Part shown: positions 35,588 to 46,490 of the stretch, one piece after another
How positions within the stretch are numbered: the first letter of the stretch is position 1
How the letters are laid out: each line of letters opens with the position of its first letter
DNA from: Phytoseiulus persimilis
Lineage: Eukaryota > Arthropoda > Arachnida > Mesostigmata > Phytoseiidae
Assembly: GCA_037576195.1 (NCBI GenBank)
Contig: CM075101.1
Coordinates: 42,718,001 to 42,782,000 of the forward strand
DNA length: 64,000 bases
Direction of reading: 5' to 3'
Notes under the pieces: model-generated
Told to the model about the DNA's origin: nothing
Databases searched by the model: none
Seen by the model: only the letters and a program-made list of their open reading frames with translations
Position numbers and translations under genes: made by a program

Positions 35588-38341
35588 ACCCGCTTTTGTA
35601 GACAAAGACTACTGTTGCAGAGCAGACTAAAGGTTGCCTGATAATTTCGCCCGTCCAGACGGTCCGTGTGATAATGAATGGTCCCTGTTGTAACTGGCTG
35701 AATGGTTCTTTATGAGTCGCGTGAAATTCAACACCCAACCAGCTTCACACACCGGTAGCGTCCGTCAAAATCAAACAATCCACATCGATCCGATAGCGCC
35801 TGGCTGCGTGAACACACCCGGTACTCGTCAACGTCACGGAGGAGGGTCGATGCGAGTCTCTCAAGACAGTCGGTGTTGGTCAATGTTCGCACCAGTTCAG
35901 TCTAAATTACAGGGTGTGATAATCTCCGCGCGGGCCTGCACTCATGTCTGCACCGAGTGGTCCGTTCCCTGCGGCTTCCTCGCAGAACCTCGACGGCGGA
36001 ATGTCAGAATCTGATGTTTACGTCCAATGCTGAAGCCAGGATGTCATCAGCTTTTCGGCTTCTCAGATTGTCACCAACAGTATTTTTCCCTAATCCGGGC
36101 CTCCTAAGATTTCGTTCAGGCTCGATCGATGCAGAAGAATCATCCTGAGCCAAGGAAGCAATCCGGATGATTGCGTCATGGACACAAACACCACTAAGAC
36201 ATGGTTTCTCACACTTGAGACTGCATCTATGAGTCGGCCCGAAGTTTGATGAAGTGATGCCTAGTGGGATCGTCATCTCGGTTCGGCCATTTGGGGATCA
36301 GAAAATAGGGGAAACGAAGAACTGTTGATGCTGCCAATGGCGATTCTTAAGCGTCGGTCGGGGCTTTCGACGCCGAATTCGATATCTCGAGAAGGACCTT
36401 TCGACGTCCACGCTGTCAGGCGGCGCATACTTGAAGGATGCGATAACCGAGAACGATGGATCCAGATCTTCGGCGACGGCAATGGCGCCCTGTAGAACTT
36501 ACTGGATATGGACCAACTTCCTGAGCATCAGCTCTTACGATTCCTCCACAGTTTCAGCCTCATTTTCGTCGAGCACTGAGGAGCCGGGTCGAATTTCTTT
36601 CAAGTTTCTAGCATCGTACAGCGCTAACGGAATCAACGATTGGGTAGTGTTCTCTTCGGCACCCACCGCGCCGAGAGAACCCGCCGGCATAGAGAGCGAC
36701 GTCGCGTCAACGACGGGCCGTTACCGGCTAGTTTTTTTGTTCTCAGAGGCGCTCTCCGAACCCCTCTCCCATCCCTCCGCCTTTCTCGCGTTCGCTCACG
36801 AGGCCATTTCGGCGACTTAGTCGTGGTGGGAGCCTGGAGGAAAAATACCGCCGCAGAATTCTCGGAGTTCTGCCCCGAGATTCAACTCCGAGAATATTCG
36901 AAATAGGGAACCGAAGATGCTTCCGCGCGAGATATTTCGAGAATTATTCCGCAATCTTCCTGAATATAGAGGGATGTATCTGAAATCGAGGTTAGAACGC
37001 GAACTATAAATTTTCGGTGCCTTCCATGTGACTCTACCGAGATCGGAACTGTTTTAGGAAGTTTGTCATTGAAGCTAAGCATTCCCGAGTTACGCAAGCT
37101 CAAAGTCTGGATCCGTGGAAACCCCTCTTGATCTTTCCCTTCAAGTTTCTCCCCCTGATGCTTGAGACGAAGAACGCTCTAGAGTTTCAAATTCACCCAT
37201 ATTTATATTCGATGTCGTTTGATCATAACTCATCGGTAACATTCCCACGTACTTTCCTGGTACATCATCGGGCTCCCACGTAGCTGGATAGTTTTCGATA
37301 TACATATTTTTTTAAGGTACATCATGTGGCTTACATGTTGCGATATGGTTTTAGATTTCCACATACATTCTTCTCGACATGAAGACTCACTAGGTCAGTT
37401 TACTGCACTTCTCGCTCAGCTTACTGGACCTCACAAAGTTTTCGATGATGAAGGTTCTTGCCCATTTCCCAGCGGCCCGTACTGAGGATCGCATCTGCGT
37501 GCGCCTCGGGCGCGAACTCATATTCATAGCCGCCGAAGTCGTTCTTGAACTCGAGGAAGTTGTTTCCATGGATGGAGCCAAAATGATCTTGGGCTTGTTC
37601 TAGAGCCTTTGGTACCAGCTGCGCATCCGGCGTCTCCGGCGCTCCCGGCTCCAGCTCCCCAACCTTCTTCAGAACATCCTCACATCCGGAAGGGGTCCCT
37701 CGTCGTCCATGCGCATGCACCTCAAGATGTTGAATCCCGTCAGCTTCGAGGTCAGGACCACAGCCGCGGAGATTCGTCCATGTTGTTGTGCGAGGGCGAT
37801 CCAAGACGCCGCGGCAGTCGCAGCTAAAACCGACGTCGCGGCCTCCGCTTTGAGCCGTTACACTGCTGTGGTGAGTGAACCCCACGTATGTGGTCTTGCA
37901 TAAGCATCGACTGTATCGCTCTCGATGGCATCGTTATCCTTCCACGTCACTGTCCTCAATGAGAACATTGGGCTCTTGCCCGTAACGAGAACGTCTGTGT
38001 TACAGGGCAAGCGATCAATAAACCGAACGTGTTCGTTCGTCAACAACTTGTTAACGTAGGATACTTCATAGCCTGCACCTTTGAGTGAGAATTGAACGGC
38101 AAATGATGATCGGTTCCGAGTGGTTTCGTTTTGTTAAGTTTCATAGAGCGCCACCAGCAATGGGCTTTAAGGAATCTTTCACTCAGGATAATCTCTCAGA
38201 AGTTACATGTGACAAAACGTACTTTGGAAACGACGGCGGATTTGGTCCAGAAGGAATGAAAAGCAACTCGTCCCTCCGAGCCTCGCTTCAACAGAAAAAC
38301 ATCCGTGTAGGCAGCGCTGCTGCACTGCCTTGAATTTCGGG
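35588..38341. other. No confident gene; one candidate exon
   Basis: On the - strand, about 37855-37675, a GC3-rich stretch (AATAAASWIALAQQHGR, TSKLTGFNILRCMRMDD) ends at a TGA and could be a terminal exon, but its upstream edge lacks a clean acceptor before an in-frame stop. Overlapping frames on both strands here are equally long, so I do not call a gene. Confidence 0.3.
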
Positions 38342-38446
38342 CATACGACATTTAGACCAGGATCGAATGTGGATGAATGCATGCGGGCTGTCGGCGAGAA
38401 GGTTCTGTCACGCGCTAAATTGAAAAACTGTAGGGTGCTGAGCAGC
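38342..38446 (+). repeat. Inverted-repeat arm, left (coding-like)
   Basis: About 105 bp that recurs inverted at 39758-39862 with roughly 85% identity. Both arms keep the same reading frame open (TTF-PG...RAKLKN-RVLSS), so they may be two copies of a degraded coding transposon or gene family lying head to head, 1.3 kb apart. Confidence 0.65.
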
Positions 38447-39757
38447 GTCCCGTGGCACATGCGACAAAGCGAGATGGTTGTGAAGAATCACGGGAAGAAT
38501 GTGTCCGTTGCATGGTGCACCATGGAACATAAAATACCTTACGCGCCACTGATGCGAAGAAGACAGAATCTTGCAATTGTTGAATGCAGATGAAGGGGAA
38601 AATGGGCGTTCTGAGTTGGCATCATAGTCAGGAAGACGGAGTCTGGGTTTCACTGATTGTTTAGCTTTTGCCCTCGGCGGACGGAACGAGAACCAGGATC
38701 ACTGCGTTACCAAGCACTATTTCGGAGGCTACACAGTTCCTATTCGAGATACAGTCTTGCACTACGAGAAAAATCTTCGCGGCATGAAGATTGACGGGAT
38801 TGAGCGAGCAAGATGCCCCCGCTGCAAGGACGGAGTCGGTAGAAATATAGTCAAGCAGGACAGGATCCGCAGTCGGCTTCCGCAAGGACGTCTGTGAACC
38901 AGTCGCCTAGTCGGGGGAATTCAACCGGCAGGCCTGCAGAAGCGGATTTAGCAAAGACTCAAGGGGGGCTGCGGTGGATTTGTGCCGCAGAAAAGTTAAT
39001 ATTAGATACTGATAGATAGATAATAGGATAATGGCGCTGACTGGGTCCATCGTATGCAGGGTGGCGCCTTCAACTCGAGACTTTTTTTCGTTTGCGAGAA
39101 AAAGCCTCTGGAAGCTATAAGTCGGCCAAATGGGGCCGGCCAAATGGGAGCCGGGGCAGCGTTGGAAGGGGGAGCAACATTTTTCCATCTTAGCTTCTCA
39201 ATAGTCTCAATGCTAATGCGATGAGTGATGTCTAGTTGAAGTTGACGCCTCGTTTCCTCTGTCATCGAACTTTGAGTGGCTCCCGAACCGCGGAAGAATC
39301 GAATTTCGAAGTTCTGTTGCCGCCATAAGTGCAACCATGCCAGGCGGATGGTTTACCCGGAATCCCAACTCTATATTTACCGTCCAGACAATCGGTCCCA
39401 TGCTTACCGCAGAGGATTTTACAGTCGATGGCGACGAAGTGAGATCAATGACTTGAGACCGAAAGATGACTCCGACGCCGATTCCGGCTTTTCTGCTCCT
39501 TCCACTGCCTCACTGCCTGTTTGGAGAAAATCATCCAGTTCAACCGATTCATTCGAACCGAAGCAATATTCAGCTCATTCCTTTTCTGCCCCAGATCAGG
39601 CTACGATCCTATTGAGAGGTGACTCCCTTGACATCATTTAGTTCTTGCGAAGCGGTAACTCTGGGGGCGTAGCTCTGTCCATATCGAAGTCACAGGAGTT
39701 TGAGAGTCATTCGTTAGTCCTCGACAATACCATGTCTTCTCGCCGCGGTGACTGAGC
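38447..39757. other. Spacer between inverted arms; no gene seen
   Basis: Short open frames only (38.66-38.89 kb -, 39.28-39.64 kb +). I see no terminal repeats beyond the two arms that would define a transposon. Confidence 0.4.
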
Positions 39758-39862
39758 GCTGCTTAGCACCCTACTGTTTTTCAATTTGGCGCGTCGCAGC
39801 ACCTTGTCGCTGACAGCCCGAATGCATCCATGCACACTCAATCCTGGTCCAAATGTCGTATA
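39758..39862 (-). repeat. Inverted-repeat arm, right (coding-like)
   Basis: Inverted partner of 38342-38446. Its - strand frame (TTFGPGLSVHGCIRAVSDK) parallels the left arm's + strand frame. Confidence 0.65.
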
Positions 39863-40476
39863 CCCTTGAATTTCGCGTGGAAACGTTGTTCTCTCTGTGT
39901 GCATGCGATGTCAGGAGAGGGTGTCAGCTTCATGATGGTGATACGGTTGTTGCTTGTGGGAGGCAGCGTGTGAGGTCGCCAGCTCTCTGTTCGTTGAGTT
40001 TGTCATTGCTGTCGTTTTCGGGTAAGCCTTTTCCATCTGACGGAAGCTGATGTTCATTGCAGACGAGTCGCGCATACATACAGTGGTACGGAAATATGAT
40101 AAGTGGGACATCCATGTTTATGTTAAGAGCAAGAAATCTGATCGGGACAAAATCGGATCTGTCGCAACATCATCCGCGTGCGCCGCTAGGCGTTTCACAT
40201 TGATTTCGACAATTATCAATTTTGCTTTTCTATCGTCTGCTAAGAATTTTTTTAACATCGGTCGTTGTGGTCGGGAGGCGGTGAGCTTGTTGTCTCGCAT
40301 ATTCGTTCCGGACTTCTCGAATTGTTGGACTCTAGGAACCTTGTGCATGAGAAAAAACGAATTCATGAATTGCATTCATGAGGAAGAGGCATTGAAGCGA
40401 CGTCACTCCACTGAGAGCCACGTAAACCAAATGTTGCCTTTTATTCTCTTTGAAGTCATAAACTATTTGATCTAAG

Positions 40477-40636
40477 GTTCCTCCTCGCGACTTATGGATT
40501 GCTAGTGCGCTGACAGGAGCGGGAATTGGAGTCGGCTACATTTTATTCTACTTCAAACTTTTATACTTGCTGATCGTCATCCGATTTGTGCTCATTGCTC
40601 TTCGAGAACTTCTGATTTGGAACGGGTATGTGGTCT
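40477..40636 (+). CDS. Candidate membrane-protein exon cut by the copia insertion
   Basis: After an AAG acceptor-like site the + strand stays open to the copia target site and encodes two hydrophobic segments (ASALTGAGIGVGYILFYF and LLYLLIVIRFVLIALREL). The frame is cut at 40636, where the copia LTR begins. On the far side of the element (from 47311) the frame would remain open for some 70 codons, antisense to the Helitron remnant. The gene is unknown; this could be a host exon disrupted by the insertion or chance hydrophobic coding. Confidence 0.28.
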
Positions 40637-41099
40637 TGATAGGACTGGAAGTCGTAGGGTTTGAAGGTAGAGGTTCGAAGGTGTGGAACACTAGCTCAGT
40701 TGACAACAAGAACGACAACGCAAGAGACGTGTAGAGTAGAAGGCTCTATACCACAGTGAAGTTTATTCGAAAAAAGAGGGTCCTTATATACCTAGAAGGG
40801 GAGCGTAGCTCTCCCATGATTGGTCTAGAGTCCAGACACCAGATGAGTCACATCTTAACACAAGTCGACAGATGGTCTAGTTTGTAGGTCGGAGGGGTTG
40901 TAAACCCGACTCCGTACTCTTGGTTTTATGTGGACTGTCTGTATCAGTCCCTTACATCTGCTGTCGGGGTTGGAACCCCGATTTCGTTGCATTTCCCAGA
41001 CGTCGTGACTTGGGAGTACTGTGAGTCATCTGAGTGTGTCATGCTCTCAGACGCGTGCGAGATCTGAGCCCGACAGGCTTCAGATTCTGATCTCCAACA
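40637..41099 (-). repeat. Copia 3' LTR (463 bp)
   Basis: On the - strand it starts TGTTGGAG and ends CTATCA. About 98% identical to the LTR at 46848-47310. GGTCT at 40632-40636 is one copy of the target duplication. Confidence 0.94.
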
Positions 41100-41107
41100 T
41101 CCCCTCT
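41100..41107 (-). other. Copia polypurine tract
   Basis: Reads AGAGGGGA on the - strand, directly before the 3' LTR. Confidence 0.8.
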
Positions 41108-41668
41108 GGCTGTCGAGTCCGAAGATCTCGCAGCTGAAAAAGTATTCGCAGGATAGTTCCGTGATGTGATTAAACATTGAATATCCCCTCTGTCTATGAA
41201 GATTGAGGAATCGGTCAAGTTCAAATTTTTCTTGAGAAAGTCGAGTGATTCCTTTACAGTGATTATTTCAGTTTGGATTGTTCGTGAATCCAAATATTCG
41301 CGGTAGTCGGTAGACGCTACAACCGTTCGTTTTTCATCGAGACTGCATGCGCAGTTAGGAAGTTCGACGTAGTTTCTCTGGAGAGCGTACTATGGGTACA
41401 GCCAGTTGGGGGGCATCTAAATAAAAGTTGAGGAAGTGTGAAATATGACCTTTTTCTTGGTGATTTGACCTGGAAATCATGATCAATGTGTCTCAAGATT
41501 TGTACCATTTTCCCCTCTCACAGGGAAGTAATGATTTCTTTCAATAAAGATGAAAATCCGTAAAGTTTTCGATGGTTATTCCAGATTTCTAGTTTGGTTG
41601 CCGAGAGTCGTTGATCCAAGTTGCGAGAATGAGGGAAAAAGTCGGTTGATTTCGCCCTAGGCGGATGG

Positions 41669-41678
41669 GATAAAAAGG
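41669..41678 (+). promoter_or_regulatory. TATA-like box of the antisense gene inside copia
   Basis: GATAAAAAGG on the + strand, about 47 bp upstream of the ATG at 41725. A TCAGAGTACAGTT stretch 20-35 bp downstream could act as initiator, and TTCGTTC words follow. Position fits an RNA polymerase II core promoter directing transcription opposite to copia. Confidence 0.5.
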
Positions 41679-41724
41679 CGTGCTGAATTAGTTCAGAGTA
41701 CAGTTCGTTCCGAGTTCGTTCAGT

Positions 41725-42567
41725 ATGCATCTCCGCTCAGGGCTCCAGACTCGAGGAGTGCCCCTGGTGAGAAGAACCGAGACGGCGATTCAGCAATCCA
41801 TCCGCACCCGACGGCTGCCCGGGGTCCGCGTCGGAACCAGCGGAGGGCAGGAGCGAGTCCAGTCGGAGCCAGCTCAGAGGGATTTCACCGAGGCAGCGAC
41901 GTCCACGTTCACAATGGGCGACATCCTCAGCACGACGAAGGAGGCCAGCGACGACGAGCTCGGCTCCGTTCGGAGCAGTCCGCCGAGAGAGGAGACCCCG
42001 GAGGTCTGAGTGACCTCTGGGAGATGTGCTCGTGCGGCATCTGCCGAGTCGCCGTCATTGTGGCCGCAATGACGGTTGGTTTTGTGATCGGGCTGGTGAC
42101 AGGTGAGCTCTTAATTTTTCATTTTGTATAATTGTTTTTTTTTTTTCGGCATGATTTGGCATTGCGAGATAATTGAGGTTGTTGTCTTTGTAGGACTTGC
42201 CGTACGGGGCGACATGATGCCGGTTGCCGGCAGTCATTCAGGAAGCGCCGAGGTCACTCGGAGAGTGGTGGTTTCAGAGGAGAGCACGGTGGCGACCAGG
42301 GCAGCATGGGGGCCAAGCATTGCCGTGGGCCGTCCGAAAACGCCGGACGGCGAAGAAGAGAGCCCAGGAGGGATTGAGAGGATCAGTCTGGACGGTTTCG
42401 CCTGTCGATTAAGCGGCCCGTCGCTGACATGTTACAGTCCAGTGCAGCGACGGTGTGTTGTGTTGGCGAAGGGGCGGAACGTCAAGCCGGACACCGTTAT
42501 CGCGAAACGGGGAGGTCCGGTGGGGCTTCCGATATGTCGGGGTTACGATATTTTTGTTGAGTATTAG
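41725..42567 (+). pseudogene. Antisense spliced gene in copia: single-pass membrane protein
   Basis: Unknown family, encoded opposite to copia pol. Exon 1 runs from the ATG at 41725 to 42102; the intron is 42103-42193 (GTGAGC...TTTGTAG, 91 bp); exon 2 is 42194-42567. Splicing joins the two halves of one hydrophobic helix (VAVIVAAMTVGFVIGL before the intron, GLAV after it), strong internal support for the intron. The ~95-residue N-terminal part is Arg-rich, then acidic; the ~125-residue C-terminal part has four to five cysteines (FACRL, LTCYS, RRCVV, PICRG), suggesting a signal-anchor protein with a small disulfide domain. A one- or two-base lesion near 42005-42010 puts the N-terminal frame out of register with the membrane frame, so this copy seems broken. 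AATAAA signals lie 12 and 23 nt after the stop. Confidence 0.6.
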
Positions 42568-42578
42568 TCCAAATGGAG

Positions 42579-42595
42579 AATAAACCAAAAATAAA
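42579..42595 (+). terminator. Poly(A) signals of the antisense gene
   Basis: Two AATAAA hexamers (42579-42584 and 42590-42595), followed by a GT-rich stretch (TCTGTGTTGTGTTTATT), the usual layout of an animal cleavage/polyadenylation site. Confidence 0.65.
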
Positions 42596-42732
42596 TTCCA
42601 ATCCGGAATCTGTGTTGTGTTTATTAATTGAAGATATGGCGTTCATGCATATGTCTGAGTAACTTGGGATTTTGGATACAGCTATTGTTGATGATTGAGG
42701 GCACTTGGCATGCATTACATAGTTGAAGAGGT

Positions 42733-43699
42733 TCAGACAGAACCACTGTGACTACTAGAACTGGACTCCGGCCAGTCGATTGGTTGAGCGCGTTTCAGCT
42801 CAATTATCGTTTTGAGTAGCTGTGTTTTCAGCTCGTAATTCTCGTTAAGGAGATCGAGTAATTGTTGTCGATCTTTGGGATTGCTTTCTGTTGAGAGTTT
42901 CGAGTTGCTCAATGTGATCACACAAGTATTTGGAGGCTGTTGATTCCTCTAGTTCGTGTTCGAGACGAGCAATTTTCTTTTGATAGAATGCGCGTCCGTC
43001 ATGCCAGTTTCCTCTTTCTCGATCATTGAGGCGCTGTTTAGCCTCTGATTCAGCGCGTAGATCGTAGACTTTTTGCTTGAGCATGCGGATCTCTGTCTCA
43101 GCGAGCTCAAGTTGACGAGCTTCTTCTGATACGGCAGGGTCATCCGCACCAGTCGGAATCGACGGGCTGTAGACTTCTTCGTCTAGATAGTCTGGATCCG
43201 CCTTTAGGTGGCCAGCCGATGCAGGCCGAGTGTTCTCAGGCGCAGGTTCCGTGGAAATCTCTTGTGAGGAGCTTTGCGATTTTTGTCGCAGGCATTCGAC
43301 AGCGTATTCTAGATCCGAAATCTTCTTTTGATTTGTGGCGCACTCCACGATTAGTGTTCCGGCATATTCTGCCGATCCGAGTGCAGGGGTCGTCACTCCA
43401 GCGCGGCGTGCCGCGGTGTGGAGCAGTTTCGCTTTTTCGTTGAATTCAGGCGCGACTGCCTATCTGTAGTAGAATCGGGATTGTTCATCCATTTGGGGCC
43501 TAAGGCGGTCTGACGCCTTCTGAGCAACATCGCGTGGAACACGATGCAGATCCTGGAGTTCCAGTGCGTGAATCCAGAAAGGTGACTGTTTGGGCATAGT
43601 GCAGCGATTGGGGGGAAACCAAGCGATGGGATACTGGCGGTCGGGGCAAACTGCGTCCAAGGAACCAAGGAAAAACACGAGGGACCTGGAGGTGTACAT
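42733..43699 (-). pseudogene. Coiled-coil ORF in the copia 3' region
   Basis: Unknown family, same strand as copia pol. From the ATG at 43699 about 80 residues (MYTSRSLVFFLGSLDAVCPD...) reach a single in-frame TAG at about 43457. The same frame continues for some 200 residues to 42845: SDLEYAVECLRQKS, an acidic/Pro-rich linker, then ELAETEIRMLKQKVYDLRAE and KKIARLEHELEES with leucine heptads. A frameshift near 42895 then moves the coil into the next frame, which ends at 42733 (LLDLLNENYELKTQLLKTI...). So it is a ~320-residue protein of mostly coiled coil, broken by one stop and one frameshift. It could be structural, but nothing in it resembles copia Gag. Confidence 0.6.
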
Positions 43700-43985
43700 C
43701 AGGTTAATACCGTGATATCATGCCATGCCGAAGGAGAATCATGCGAGAGAAGTGGAAGAAGTGAATAGAGGCCGAAGAAGTGCTCTGAGGAACAGAGAGA
43801 GAAAAGATGCGTATGAACCACGCACAGCACAGCTAGGTGCCTCTTTCGGATACGTCGCAGATTCACGGCGGTTTGGAGGGCCATGGAAGAATTGAATTGA
43901 GCATTCCGAGTTGTTTGTGCTGCTTGAGTTGCATGCTAGGACCGAATGGGTAAAATAGGAATGAAGTGCATCGGATAAATGAGAT

Positions 43986-44472
43986 CTAGGGTTGAGAGAC
44001 GAGCTCCGTGGTTGGCATGAAGGGGCCATCAACTGCCGGGTTTGGCGATGGGTTCGCAAATGAATGATAGCTTCTGCGCTTATCGTAGATCATGCAAAGG
44101 ACCGTGATTCCCAGAAAAAACGGCCAATGCGAGTATAGCGCCTGCACTTGCGAAAGCATAGTGCAGAAACCTGTTGTCAATGATGACAGGGGGGAGAACG
44201 GGATAGTGTTGATCCCGGAATTCTCCCCTTTGTTCGCCACCCACAGCAGGAAGAAGGGGCCTCAGACAGACCACGGACTCGGATGCCTCATTGTAGCATG
44301 CCGATGCTGAGCGTGTACAGGCGCATTGGAAACCGGTTGGTTTCTTGCTTATTGTACAGCTGATGTTTAATGAAACACAGGCGTCATCGCAGTCTTCGAA
44401 GCGAAAATAGTTCGGAGACGCGGATTGGACAGAGAGAACGTAGAGCGTGAACAAGATTGTGGTAGCGGCCAT
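43986..44472 (-). pseudogene. Env-like signal-peptide/TM ORF downstream of copia pol
   Basis: The ATG at 44472 lies inside the last 105 nt of pol in another frame. Residues 1-17 form a signal peptide (MAATTILFTLYVLSVQS). The ectodomain has seven cysteines between residues 28 and 69 and a glycosylation site (NIS, residue 36). A hydrophobic segment begins near residue 108 (HYAFASAGAILALAVF). The frame stops at 44080; a length change in a T run near 44115 shifts it out of the frame that holds a basic stop-transfer stretch and a short cytoplasmic tail ending at 43986. As read, the anchor is broken. Position (3' of pol, overlapping it) and topology are those of retrovirus-like env genes, but the ectodomain is far smaller than known Env proteins and has no fusion peptide or furin site I can see. 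Capture of a small host secreted gene is an alternative. Confidence 0.55.
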
Positions 44473-46490
44473 GGTCGCAAACCGATCAGTGTTCGGAGTC
44501 GCTCGAAGATTGGTTTGTGAAGTGGTTTCGTCAGACCGTCACTGACATTCTCTGTCGTCGGAATATATCGATATTCGACTTGTTTACGTTCGTGTAGTTG
44601 ACGAATGAAGAAGAATCTCGTGGAAATGTGTTTTGTACGCTTGTGGAATACTGGATTCTCTATGAGCTTCATCGCTCCAATGTTGTCCACGAAGATCACT
44701 GGACGAATAGTGATTCGTAATTTTTGGAAGAGTGTTCGAAGCCAGAGAGCAGACTTTGAGCAGTCAGTGACCGCTATGAACTCGCTCTCGGTGGAGGATA
44801 GTGAGACTGATCGTTGCTGTTGGGAAGAACACAGGACTGGACCGCCGGCAAGTGTGACAAGTGAGCCACTCACCGAGCGTCGGGTCTGTTTACGAGCAGC
44901 AAAATCGGCGTCCGAATAAAGCTTGAGCGTTTCAGCTAGCGGAGTGGACGAGCTTCCGGAGTAAACAATTGACAGGTTGGGTGTCGCCTGCAAGTAACGC
45001 AGGATCTTGAGTGCTGCCTGCCAGTGTTGTTCTGAATCGTTCTCAGGGAAGCGAGCTAGGAAACCCACGGAGAAACAGACATCTGGTCGCGTACAGATAG
45101 ATAAGAACATGAGAGCGCCAAGAAGTTGGCGATAAGGTCGATCTTCTGCGCGAGTTTCAGTTGTAGGCTCAATGTCGTATATTCCCGACTCTGCGGGAAT
45201 TGAGACGGGACGACAGTCCTCAAGATTGAACCTTTTCAGGATGTTTTTGATGTACTTGTACTGGTTGAGCCAGATATTGTAATCGGAATCGATATGAATC
45301 TGAATGCCAGGGAAAAGACTCAGAGGAGAAGTCTTGAGTTTGAATGATTCTCCAGCTTGGCAAGTGTATCTGTAATCAAGTGTTCATGCGTCGAGGCGAT
45401 TAGCCCATCATCGACGTACACTGCTAGCATTAGGAGTTCGCCATTTGCGCCGTGCCAGTAGAATAGGCAGTGATCGGCTTGGCTTTGAGTGAAGTTGAGA
45501 TTCCGTAGAACATCTGCCAATTTTTGATCCCAGCATCGCGGAGCTTGTTTGAGCCCGTATAGACTTTTGTGCAACAGGCATACCCTGCCGGTGTCATCTG
45601 ACCATCCGGGGGGTTGAGTCATCCAGATTTGTTCCTGGAGATCGCCATAGAGGAAGGCGGTAGTTACGTCAAATTGACGAAGTTTTAGACGCATTGATGC
45701 ACTCGTGGCAAGCAAAACGCGGACAGTGTCCAGCCTGGCAACAGGGCTAAAGAGCTCCTGAAATTCTTGACCTGGAATTTGATTATAACCGCGAATAACG
45801 AGACGTGCACGTTATCGGTCTATTTCATTTTCAGCATTGGTTTTCCTGCGGAAGACCCAGCGACAAGTTACGGGTTTCTTGTTCTGTGTTGGGTCGACCA
45901 ATGTCCAAACACCATGAGCTTTAAGTGCGGCCATTTCCTCAGCCATTGCTTCTTTCCAGTACTCTGCTTCTGGACTCGCAAGTGCCTGTGCAAGAGTCTG
46001 CGGCTCAGGTGAAGAGGGCGCTGCTAGCTGCACCTCTGTTTCGTAGCGCTTTGGCTTACGAAAGTTCGTACGGCGTCGAAGGTTCATTGTCATTGGCTCC
46101 ATTGGGGGTATCGTGATCGAGCGCGTAGCTGCAGAATCACTTTCGTCAGCCGAGTCAAATGCTCCAGGCGGAAAGGGCTCCTCGTCAGGATGCCGGTCCT
46201 CAACGATGCTATCGCAATCGGAGGAATCATGCGCGTCCATGAAATCAGTGGCTTCATCGGCGGTTCCCAAACCGGGGACATGCGCTGCACTCTTTGGTGC
46301 CTTCCCCAAGAACCTGACGTCTTTGTTTTCCCTAATTGTGGGAGGAGAATCTTGGGTAGAAATGCTGAAGTACGTGGCTATCAGAACGGGGGAGATTGAG
46401 TTAAGGATGATTGTTTTGGCCATGGCGTTCGCAGCTTGATAGCCGGTCGCTGTTATGACAAGATCGCCAGAAACAACTTTGTAGGCAAAC
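44367..46490 (-). pseudogene. pol: Copia reverse transcriptase and RNase H
   Basis: Begins in the linker before RT (LRRRTNFRKPKRYETE), then EAEYWKEAMAEEMAALKAHG, the copia RT start, and VTCRWVFRRKTN. A TAA near 45812 interrupts it in frame. Then come FDVTTAFLYGDLQEQIWM (catalytic Asp), LYGLKQAPRCWD and the active-site box AVYVDDGLIAS. A frameshift near 45335 precedes the connection region (about 45300-45110). RNase H follows: LKLYSDADFAARKQTRRS, SSTESEFIA, VDNIGAMKL, KHISTRFFFI, stop at 44367. Upstream of the linker the integrase catalytic core is absent: Gag sequence passes into the linker within about 30 residues (near 46380-46280), an internal deletion. Confidence 0.9.

Noticed and set aside
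44092-44310. + strand ORF opposite the env-like ORF
   Set aside because: Shadow of the - strand frame; no promoter, signal or domain, unlike the antisense gene at 41.7-42.6 kb.
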